From: CAZSVE01 sp964610175
GTDB taxonomy: Bacteria > Pseudomonadota > Gammaproteobacteria > HK1
DNA length: 30,932 nucleotides
Direction: 5' to 3'
Assembly: GCA_964610175.1 (NCBI GenBank)
Contig: CAZSVE010000035.1
Location: 1-30,932 of the forward strand
The notes under the pieces are model-generated. The model made no database searches. It was not told where the DNA came from and worked only from the letters and a program-made list of their open reading frames with translations. The number at the start of each line of letters is the position of its first letter. Position 1 is the first letter of the stretch. Position numbers and translations under genes: made by a program. Of this stretch, positions 7,873 through 13,977 are shown piece by piece.

Positions 7873-8166
7873 TCAGAATTTCAATAATTGATCGTTCAAG
7901 GCCTTATTCAGGGCCTTGCTTCCTAGAACGTTATCGATCTTACTCGAGATCTCGGCCTCCACGAACGCCGCAGAAGCCATTTTCACCAGTTCATTGAAAT
8001 CGCCGTCATCGATGGTTCCCTCGCGTCGGAGTCTGACCAGATATTGGATGAGGCTATTGAAGCCTTCTATGTGGTTATGGGAGTATTTCGAGCGATGGAG
8101 TTCCGGCCAGGAGCCCGAAGAAAGGAAGGGAAGGTTATTCTCGCGTAGGAGTTGTATTGCAGACAT
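7873..8166 (-). CDS. Small hypothetical protein coupled to a DUF2335-like gene
   Basis: A 97-aa soluble, helix-rich protein (MSAIQLLRENNLPFL ... KYSHNHIEGFNSLIQYLVRLRREGTI ... FNELVKMASAAFVEAEISSKID). I recognise no named domain. The block from about 29 to 80 has conserved-looking features (HIEGF, YLVRLRREG, DFNELVKMA, FVEAE). The stop is separated by 2 bp from the next ATG, which argues for a real gene in a two-gene operon. No clear Shine-Dalgarno precedes the ATG at 8166. An AT-rich stretch at 8167-8430 may hold the operon promoter and that of the divergent fumarase, but I could not pick convincing -35/-10 boxes. Confidence 0.65.
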   Translation of the reverse strand: MSAIQLLRENNLPFLSSGSWPELHRSKYSHNHIEGFNSLIQYLVRLRREGTIDDGDFNELVKMASAAFVEAEISSKIDNVLGSKALNKALNDQLLKF

Positions 8167-8436
8167 CTGATTGAAGTATGGAAAATGATAAATAACGACA
8201 AACGATTGTATACGACTACAAGTGGAAGTCTAACCCAAGATGTCTTTTCTAACAATGAAACGACGTGAAACGACATGCAGCGGGACATGGGAAACCCCAG
8301 TAAAAACCAAAAATCAAGATAGAATGTAGGGATTGAACCGTTTTCATTTGCGCGCCAAGTTAGAATATAGCGTCCTGTTCGATATTCTTGTTTTATCATT
8401 CCTGTTCATCGAATCATCTCCGGAGTGTGAGTAGCC

Positions 8437-9963
8437 ATGACAACAACCATAAAAAAAGACGACTTTATCCAAAGCATTGCCGACGGACTGCAATATATTT
8501 CCTACTATCATCCCGCGGATTTCATTCAGGCTCTCGGCAAGGCCTATGAACAGGAAGAATCTCCCGCGGCAAAGGACGCCATTGCCCAGATCCTGATGAG
8601 TTCCCGGATGAGCGCGGAAGGTCATCGCCCCATTTGCCAGGATACCGGCATCGTGGTGGTATTTCTGGATATCGGTATGGATGTTCGCTGGGATACCGAC
8701 ATGAGCATCGAGGACATGGTCAACGAAGGGGTGCGTCGGGGGTACGGGCATCCCGACAACAAACTACGTGCCTCGGTAGTAGGCTCTCCCATCGGGGATC
8801 GTCCCAATACCAAGGACAACAGCCCGGCCATTACCCACATGAAACTGGTACCGGGCGATAAGGTAGAGGTAAAGCTCGCCGCGAAAGGAGGTGGTTCCGA
8901 AAATAAATCCAAATTCGTCATGCTCAATCCCAGCGACAGCGTGGTGGATTGGATCATCGAGACCGTTCCCACCATGGGTGCCGGCTGGTGTCCGCCAGGA
9001 ATGCTTGGCATCGGTCTCGGTGGAACGGCGGAAAAGGCCATGCTCCTCGCCAAGGAGGCCCTCATGGAGTCCATCGATATCCATGAACTCAGGGCCCGCG
9101 GCGCCAAGACCCCCCTGGAGGAACTGCGCCTTACACTCTTCGAAAAGATCAACGCCCTCGGGATCGGTGCCCAGGGGCTCGGGGGACTCACTACCATATT
9201 GGACGTCAAGATCAAGGAATACCCCACCCATGCCGCCTCCCTGCCCATTGCCATGATCCCCAATTGCGCCGCCACGCGCCACGCCCATTTCGTGCTGGAC
9301 GGCAGTGGGGTCCCCGAATTGACGCCGCCTGCCATCGAAGACTGGCCCGATGTCACCTGGGAAGTATCCGCGGACACCCGCCGCGTCGATCTCGATACCC
9401 TGACCCCCGAAGAGACCCGGACCTGGAAGCCGGGCGAACGCCTGTTGCTCTCCGGGAAACTACTCACCGGACGGGATGCTGCCCACAAGCGCATCCAGGA
9501 CTTGATCGATTCCGGGAAACCCCTCCCCGATGGCGTCGATTTCACCAACCGCGTCATCTATTACGTCGGTCCCGTGGACCCGGTGCGTGATGAAGTAGTC
9601 GGCCCCGCCGGGCCCACCACCGCCACCCGCATGGACAAATTCACCGAGATGATGCTGGCCAAAACCGGACTCATTGCCATGGTGGGCAAGGCCGAGCGGG
9701 GGCCTGCCGCCATCGAAGCCATCAAAAAACACCGGGCGGCCTACCTCATGGCCGTGGGTGGTGCCGCCTATCTCGTTTCCAAGGCAATCAAGAAATCCCG
9801 CGTCGTTGCCTTCGGTGAACTGGGCATGGAGGCTATCTACGAATTCGAGATCAAGGACATGCCCGTCACCGTGGCCGTGGACTGCAACGGAGAATCTGTG
9901 CACAAGACGGGGCCCGCGGAGTGGCAAAAGCGGATCGGAAAAATCCCGGTGGAGGTGGGTTGA
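8437..9963 (+). CDS. fumA: Class I fumarate hydratase (4Fe-4S)
   Basis: A 508-aa homodimer-type fumarase that interconverts fumarate and malate in the citric acid cycle. The alpha domain (1-300) carries the expected three cluster ligands: C67 in PICQDTG, C185 in GAGWCPPG and C277 in IPNCAATRH, spaced as in known class I enzymes. KGGGSENKS (150-157) and GLGGLTTILDVKI are further family marks. The beta domain (about 330-508) has GPAGPTTATRMDKFTEMML, KAERGPAAIEAIKKH and FGELGMEAIYEF. The single-polypeptide form is FumA/FumB-like rather than the split TtdAB. A GGAGTG lies about 11 bases before the ATG. A short hairpin (9984-10004) follows. No operon partner is visible. Confidence 0.95.
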   Translation: MTTTIKKDDFIQSIADGLQYISYYHPADFIQALGKAYEQEESPAAKDAIAQILMSSRMSAEGHRPICQDTGIVVVFLDIGMDVRWDTDMSIEDMVNEGVRRGYGHPDNKLRASVVGSPIGDRPNTKDNSPAITHMKLVPGDKVEVKLAAKGGGSENKSKFVMLNPSDSVVDWIIETVPTMGAGWCPPGMLGIGLGGTAEKAMLLAKEALMESIDIHELRARGAKTPLEELRLTLFEKINALGIGAQGLGGLTTILDVKIKEYPTHAASLPIAMIPNCAATRHAHFVLDGSGVPELTPPAIEDWPDVTWEVSADTRRVDLDTLTPEETRTWKPGERLLLSGKLLTGRDAAHKRIQDLIDSGKPLPDGVDFTNRVIYYVGPVDPVRDEVVGPAGPTTATRMDKFTEMMLAKTGLIAMVGKAERGPAAIEAIKKHRAAYLMAVGGAAYLVSKAIKKSRVVAFGELGMEAIYEFEIKDMPVTVAVDCNGESVHKTGPAEWQKRIGKIPVEVG

Positions 9964-9983
9964 AACCTCTGGGTAAGTATCGC

Positions 9984-10004
9984 GGACGTCCAGGACGGGC
10001 GTCC
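9984..10004. repeat. GGACGTCC-AGGAC-GGGCGTCC hairpin downstream of fumarase
   Basis: 8-bp stem with one G-T pair and a 5-base loop, 20 bp past the fumarase stop. The same design (GGAACGCC-AGGTCG-GGCGTTCC) recurs at 30635-30656 after pyrE, suggesting a small intergenic palindrome family. Confidence 0.55.
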
Positions 10005-10026
10005 ATCGATCCTATGCTGGTAATCA

Positions 10027-10137
10027 TTTACCTGTTTCTCGCTCATCATTCGCAAATGAGTCGAGTTCCACGAAACACCAGTTTTGCTCCACCACGACCA
10101 AATCACGCTTCATCGATTCGAAGGCAAGCTTCGCTGG
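10027..10137 (+). repeat. Repeat A, single copy (A6)
   Basis: A 111-bp copy between fumarase and nicotinamidase, uninterrupted: TGTTTCTCGCTC at the left, CAAATGAGTCGAGTTCCACG, CACCAGTTTTGCTCCACC, AAATCACGCTTCATCGATTC, and CAAGCTTCGCTGG at the right end. It ends 36 bp before the nicotinamidase start and so lies in its leader. Confidence 0.8.
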
Positions 10138-10173
10138 AGATCCTTCGCAGTCACGGATTCGGAGTTACAGAGA

Positions 10174-10791
10174 ATGACCGACACTCATCATGCCTCGAAT
10201 GACGACACCCTGAAACGTGGCGATGCACTTCTGATCGTCGATGTACAAAATGACTTTTGTCCCGGTGGTGCCTTGCCCATCGAGGACGGCGACAATGTCG
10301 TGCCCGTTATCAATCGCTGGATCGAAGCCGCCGTTCGAAAAGACCTCCCGATCTATGCCTCGCGGGATTGGCATCCCGCCGGACATATCAGTTTTACGGA
10401 AAGCGGTGGACTTTGGCCGCCGCACTGTATTCAGGACAGCAACGGTGCTGCATTGCACCCGGATCTCCAGTTACCCGATGCCACCGTGAAGGTGACCAAG
10501 GGGGTACGTTTCGATCAGGACCAGTATTCGGCTTTTCACGAAACCGGGCTGGCGGTTCGATTGCGAAGGGATGGCATCCAGCGGGTGTGGGTCATGGGCC
10601 TTGCCGAGGATGTGTGTGTGCTCGCCACCGTACTGGATGGTCTTCGTGAGGATTTCGAGGTAGTGCTCGTCGGGGATGGGACGAGATCGATTACGCCGGA
10701 AAGTGGCCACAAGGCCCGCAATGAAATGCGAGATGCCGGCGCACTGATCATTCGACGACCCCTATCATGTAACGATCCCGGTCGTCTTTGA
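10174..10791 (+). CDS. pncA: Nicotinamidase (isochorismatase-like hydrolase)
   Basis: A 205-aa cytosolic hydrolase that converts nicotinamide to nicotinate for NAD salvage. The cysteine-hydrolase triad is visible as D23 (LLIVDVQNDFCPGG), K109 (KVTKG) and C148 (GLAEDVCVLAT). Metal-site residues D65, H67 and H71 are in ASRDWHPAGHISF, and H84 is in WPPHCIQ. The WP.HC.Q and DWHP..H.SF motifs distinguish nicotinamidases from isochorismatases. The frame is open from 10084, but the first 30 codons come from repeat A and leader sequence. ATG 10174, with GGAG about 10 bases upstream, gives the family-length protein. It is solitary and convergent with the HMA gene. Confidence 0.9.
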   Translation: MTDTHHASNDDTLKRGDALLIVDVQNDFCPGGALPIEDGDNVVPVINRWIEAAVRKDLPIYASRDWHPAGHISFTESGGLWPPHCIQDSNGAALHPDLQLPDATVKVTKGVRFDQDQYSAFHETGLAVRLRRDGIQRVWVMGLAEDVCVLATVLDGLREDFEVVLVGDGTRSITPESGHKARNEMRDAGALIIRRPLSCNDPGRL

Positions 10792-11009
10792 CGGCCCCGG
10801 GGCATGGCTCGCGGCATACTCGAGCACATTTTCGACATCCCGTGAGCCGTTCCATGCAGGTCGACGGTACGGATACCACGATGTTGGAACGCGGTCGGGG
10901 GAATTTGTCAGCACTTCGCGCCGGAACCAAAATGGGATGGGCTCGGATTTCGGCGCCGGGTTTCCTGGAGAACCTCCGAAGAAGCCACCCATGGCATTTT
11001 TCTAAAGAC

Positions 11010-11049
11010 GGAAATCGAAAAGTGCCAGGGATAGCGTCTTTCGATTTCC
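11010..11049. repeat. Palindrome 1 in the convergent spacer
   Basis: GGAAATCGAAA (11010-11020) is perfectly complementary to TTTCGATTTCC (11039-11049), giving an 11-bp stem with an 18-base loop. Confidence 0.8.
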
Positions 11050-11053
11050 TTGC

Positions 11054-11100
11054 ATTTTCAATCGGTCGAAACCGATGTCGGTTCGTAACCGACTGAAAAT
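11054..11100. repeat. Palindrome 2, long nested hairpin
   Basis: ATTTTCAATCGGT (11054-11066) pairs with ACCGACTGAAAAT (11088-11100), 12 of 13 positions Watson-Crick and one G-T/A-C type mismatch. The enclosed bases CGAAACCGA-TG-TCGGTTCG fold again with one bulge. The whole 47 bases thus form an almost continuous hairpin. No T-run follows on the plus strand. Confidence 0.75.
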
Positions 11101-11198
11101 GGTGGCACATCCTTGTGCCGCGTGCTGTTTTTCAGAGCTTCCCCAGGATTTTCGTCCTTCCGACGGAATATCGGAATGCCGTGGAAGCATCGTCGTGG

Positions 11199-11477
11199 TC
11201 AATCTCGATCCATTCGTCCAATGGCACAACTCACGAACGAGGTAGCCTTGGCCTTGACGTGATCGAACCCTTCCGTGGAACCCCGTTGTGGATAGCCAAG
11301 AGAGCGCAGGGTCTTGCTGATGGGTTCGCGCAGATCATCGGGTGAGGTAACGGTCACCGTCCCGGTCTCGACCTCTACCACCACCTCTTCCACATCATGG
11401 ACCGCCATGGTCTTTTTACGGATGGTATTGGCGCAGCCATGGCATTTGATGTTATCGACTTCAATCGTGTATTGCAT
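11199..11477 (-). CDS. Heavy-metal-associated (HMA) domain protein, CopZ-like
   Basis: A 92-aa protein whose first 65 residues are one HMA domain (beta-alpha-beta-beta-alpha-beta). The metal-binding pair is C12/C15 in NIKCHGCANTI, followed by VEEVVVEVETGTVTVTSPDD and ISKTLRSLGYP. Such proteins bind Cu(I) or Zn(II) as cytosolic chaperones or exist as stand-alone domains. Here a Lys-Cys-His-Gly-Cys replaces the usual Met-Thr-Cys-x-x-Cys, a variant common in a subgroup of small HMA proteins. Residues 66-92 have no known similarity and run a little beyond the usual 70-aa length. An AAGG lies about 11 bases before the ATG. No metal-efflux ATPase or CueR-type regulator is adjacent. It follows bamB on the same strand, separated by repeat A/B. 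Confidence 0.87.
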   Translation of the reverse strand: MQYTIEVDNIKCHGCANTIRKKTMAVHDVEEVVVEVETGTVTVTSPDDLREPISKTLRSLGYPQRGSTEGFDHVKAKATSFVSCAIGRMDRD

Positions 11478-11496
11478 CGCTAATCTACCTTGGTAT

Positions 11497-11700
11497 TTGG
11501 TTATTTCCCGCTCAGCTTCACAATCGGATCAAGCTTTTACGGAACATGTTAGCGCTTCGCGCCAGGACTGAAGCGGGATGTGTCCAGGCACGCGCACCGG
11601 TTCTCTCGAGGTCTTTGTTTTTCCGATACCTGAACAGCAATTTTACTTTTACCGATGCTTGAGTCTGCTTTAATCTCGGTTCGAGCACAAGCTTCGCTGG
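11497..11700 (+). repeat. Repeat A interrupted by repeat B (A7)
   Basis: The left half of A (GGTTATTTCCCGCTCAGCTT ... AAGCTTTTACGGAACA, ending 11546) and the right half (GCAATTTTACTTTTACCGAT ... AAGCTTCGCTGG, from 11637) are separated by a 90-bp repeat B. Removing B restores an A element equal to the uninterrupted copy at 251-360. Confidence 0.85.
11547..11636 (+). repeat. Repeat B inserted in repeat A
   Basis: A 90-bp unit starting TGTTAGCGCTTCGCGCCAGG and ending TTTTTCCGATACCTGAACA, so its ends are TGTT...AACA. GAACA is present immediately before it (11542-11546) and as its own last five bases, which looks like a 5-bp target duplication or a repeated boundary. Other copies: 13198-13376 (two in tandem), 10906 (degenerate) and a core fragment at 2849. 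Confidence 0.8.
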
Positions 11701-11704
11701 AGGT

Positions 11705-12982
11705 TCAAGGCCGAGTCTCCTTTTCGATGACCCGAAATGCAGTCAGTGTCCCGCTTCCGCCGTATACATACAAGACGTTGGTATCTCTGACGATGATCGG
11801 CGGATTGGCAATGCCTTTTTTGTCGGCATGAACACGCGCTACCATATCCCCGCTGTTCCCGTCCAGAATATGTAGATACCCATCGAAATCCCCCACTGCC
11901 ACATAGGTCCTTCTATCCAGGCCGAACCCCACCGGGGCGGTCAGCCTTCGGCGTTCCAGCTTCGTTTCATGCCATCGGGATTCGCCATTGCGCCGATCGA
12001 GCGTCCACAAATGGCTGTCTTCATCGCTTACATAGAGGTTTTCTCCATAAACCCCGAGGCCGACATGAGAAGACATGTCGCGTTTCCAGAAAGTCCTGCC
12101 GGAATTCACATCGATGGCGGCCACTTGTCCCTGGAAGGTAACTACGTAGATGGTATTGCCGATGACGGTGAGTTCCCCATCGATATCCACCATGCGTTCG
12201 ATATCCGAGCGGCCGATTGGCAATGCGACGCGGGTTTCCCATACCGTATATCCATCTTTGATGGAGATGGCCACCAATTGACCCCCATCGAAACCGGAGA
12301 TGACGAGGTCTCCGCTGAACACCGGGGTGCTGATTCCGCGCAGGGTAAGGATCGGCACCGACCGTTCGTAAAACCATCGCCGGGCGCCATCCTCTCGATC
12401 CAGGCCGAACAGCCTGCCATCGATGGTGCGTACCACCACCACGCCATGTCTCTCGCGCGGCACGGCCAGCACTTCACTGGAGACCTTTGCTGTCCACAGC
12501 ACTTTCCCGTTGTCCTGGGACAGGGCTACGACATCGCCATCGCTGGTTCCCACGAAGACCGCTTTCTCTCCAAGACCGGGGCCTCCCCGGATGGGAAGGT
12601 CGAGGTCGGTTTCCCAGAGTGGTTCTCCGCTTTCGGCATCGTAGGCATGGATCTCTCCTTCCAGGGTGGCGACGAACAGGCGTTCCCCCCGAACAACCGG
12701 GATAAGCTTGACGTAGGGATCATCGCCCACGGTACCCACCCTTCGTCGCCAGATCTCGTGCAGCCGTGCCTGTGGCTGGAATTCCATGAGGGGGGCCGGG
12801 GGTAGTGCCTTTCTTTTGGTGCCCCTGTCCCAGAATTTCAGCGTTTCACAACCGGATAGCGGTGCAAGAAGCCCCAAAACAAGAGCAATAATACCCGCGA
12901 TGACAAACCACGGGGCGGCCTTTCGCGTGGTAACCTCGAGATTCCTGGGCCGTGAACGATGAGAAGAAGGTGAATATTGCAT
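11705..12982 (-). CDS. bamB: Outer membrane protein assembly factor BamB (lipoprotein)
   Basis: A 425-aa PQQ-type eight-blade beta-propeller lipoprotein of the BAM complex, which helps insert beta-barrel proteins into the outer membrane. A hydrophobic segment (25-41) ends in the lipobox LSGC, with C45 as the lipidated residue. Blades repeat the pattern ...D..SG...W.... (DAESGEPLWETDL, SQDNGKVLWTAKV, DREDGARRWFYER, DVNSGRTFWKRDM, DRRNGESRWHETK, DGNSGDMVARV). LPIRGGPGLGEKAVFVGTSDG and VYVVTFQGQVAAIDVNSG-like stretches are typical BamB. The 24 residues before the hydrophobic segment are an unusually long n-region; an internal GTG at about codon 17 is an alternative start. AAGGA precedes the chosen ATG. 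Elsewhere bamB usually sits with hisS and der; here it is alone. Confidence 0.93.
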   Translation of the reverse strand: MQYSPSSHRSRPRNLEVTTRKAAPWFVIAGIIALVLGLLAPLSGCETLKFWDRGTKRKALPPAPLMEFQPQARLHEIWRRRVGTVGDDPYVKLIPVVRGERLFVATLEGEIHAYDAESGEPLWETDLDLPIRGGPGLGEKAVFVGTSDGDVVALSQDNGKVLWTAKVSSEVLAVPRERHGVVVVRTIDGRLFGLDREDGARRWFYERSVPILTLRGISTPVFSGDLVISGFDGGQLVAISIKDGYTVWETRVALPIGRSDIERMVDIDGELTVIGNTIYVVTFQGQVAAIDVNSGRTFWKRDMSSHVGLGVYGENLYVSDEDSHLWTLDRRNGESRWHETKLERRRLTAPVGFGLDRRTYVAVGDFDGYLHILDGNSGDMVARVHADKKGIANPPIIVRDTNVLYVYGGSGTLTAFRVIEKETRP

Positions 12983-13117
12983 GGTGAGCGATCCTTCGGG
13001 TTCTACAAAGCGCCTCGATCGAACCTCGCATGCGCCGCCCGAACCCCGGGTTGGAGGTCTGGTACCGGCAAGGGAGGGGGAGATCGTTTTGCATCGGGGT
13101 TGTGGGTGGTGATTATT

Positions 13118-13152
13118 GTGTTTCTTTCCCGCTCGGCTTCGCCAATGAGTCG
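13118..13152 (+). repeat. Repeat A, left half only (A8)
   Basis: GTGTTTCTTTCCCGCTCGGC followed by CAATGAGTCGG matches the first 35 bases of repeat A. It then breaks off into hairpin H and repeat B rather than the normal middle. Confidence 0.7.
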
Positions 13153-13162
13153 GGGGACATAA

Positions 13163-13185
13163 ATCCGAACGCTACGCGTTCGGAT
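13163..13185. repeat. Hairpin H, copy 2
   Basis: ATCCGAACGC-TAC-GCGTTCGGAT: the same perfect 10-bp stem as at 5467-5489 with the loop changed from TGC to TAC. Confidence 0.85.
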
Positions 13186-13197
13186 GTGTCTTTATAT

Positions 13198-13376
13198 TAG
13201 TTAGCGCTTCGCGCCAGGACTCAAACGGGATGGGCCTCGATACAGGCACCGGTTTCTCGGAATTTTTATTTTTCCGATACGTGAACATGTTAGCACTTCG
13301 CGCCAGGACTGGAAGGGAATGGGGCTCGGTTCGCGTACCGATATCCTCGGGATCTCTATTTTTTCGATACCCAACC
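13198..13376 (+). repeat. Repeat B, two tandem units
   Basis: Unit 1 (13198-13287) and unit 2 (13288-13376) are direct repeats of about 90 bp. Shared blocks are TTAGCRCTTCGCGCCAGGAC, GGGCTCG/GCCTCG, and TTTTTCCGATAC or TTTTTTCGATAC at the end. The junction reads GTGAACA|TGTTAGC, the same boundary as at 11547-11636. Confidence 0.8.
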
Positions 13377-13500
13377 CGACCAAGCCGGAACCAAAATTCC
13401 ATCGCAAGGAAAGCGCTGTCATCTCGACCGTAGGGAGAGATCTTGTGCGTGCGGAGTTCCACCGAAACAAAAAGATTTCTCGCGCAGCGAAAAATGACAA
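13372..13500 (+). repeat. Composite repeat C, copy 1
   Basis: An AACCCGACCAAGCCGGAACC block, then TGTCATCTCGACCGTAGGGA and AGATCTTGTGC, ending AGATTTCTCGCGCAGCGAAA-AATGAC. The TGTCATYTCGA start and its inverted partner (R)AAATGAC make the inner part palindrome-like. Other copies: 26343-26492 (+) and 28708-28844 (-). Confidence 0.75.
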
Positions 13501-13555
13501 TCGGTTTTTTTATCGCTTTTTCGAGGATTCTCCCCGTGAGGGACTAAATAAACGA

Positions 13556-13666
13556 ATTGGCGAAGCTTGTGCTCGAATCGACAAGGCAGACCTTAAGCAT
13601 CGGTAAAGCAAAATTGCTGTCCTGTAAAAGCTGACTTATTTGCAAAGCCGAGCGGGAAATCAACGA
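13556..13666 (-). repeat. Repeat A, uninterrupted minus-strand copy (A9)
   Basis: Reads GGCGAAGCTTGTGCTCGAAT ... GCATCGGTAAAGCAAAATTG ... CAAAGCCGAGCGGGAAATC on the plus strand, the reverse complement of the A consensus. This copy served as the reference for identifying the split copies at 5505 and 28618. Confidence 0.85.
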
Positions 13667-13977
13667 ATTATTCGGAAGCGGAAATTGGATTCCACAGGTA
13701 TTTCGTCGACCATGATCGACACATGGCGTAACCCTGCTAGTATAGAAATCCGTTGTGCCCTTCGGCAACCAGAATTCTCGACTCCAACATTCCCGACCGA
13801 AACCCTTGGCGGGGCTTCTCCTCGGAATCCTCGATTTGGGATTTGGCAGAAAAGAACCGAATTTGGTATGGAAAAGCCCCGGTTGATTGTTACGAGCGAG
13901 GATATTTTTTCGTTGATGGTAGCCGCACGAAAAGCGGTAAGACATAACGCACGGCGCTGAGGACTTAGAGGATGTCA

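Larger units (their letters stand above)
10792..11198. other. Gene-free convergent spacer between nicotinamidase and the HMA gene
   Basis: No convincing gene here. Contents: a degenerate repeat B (10906-about 10975: TGTCAGCACTTCGCGCCGGA then GATGGGCTCGG), then two palindromes in immediate succession (11010-11049 and 11054-11100). The spacer separates convergent genes, so it should hold the 3' ends of both transcripts. Confidence 0.6.
12983..13977. other. Repeat-packed, gene-free region upstream of the STAND gene
   Basis: Nearly 1 kb without a credible gene. In order it holds a half copy of repeat A (13118-13152), hairpin H (13163-13185), two tandem repeat B units (13198-13376), composite repeat C (13372-13500) and a minus-strand repeat A (13556-13666). 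The stretch 13667-13977 is free of recognised repeats and probably contains the promoter of the downstream gene: TCGACA (13716-13721), a 16-base spacer and TAGTAT (13738-13743) is the best weak candidate, about 235 bp before the start codon. Confidence 0.6.

Noticed and set aside
8340..8436. A TTGAAC...TAGAAT promoter for fumarase
   Set aside because: The spacer would be 22 bases, too long for a sigma-70 promoter; no better pair was found.
13640..13960. A 106-codon frame just before the STAND gene, a possible accessory gene
   Set aside because: It starts inside repeat A, has no ribosome site or recognisable domain, and its composition matches noncoding flank.
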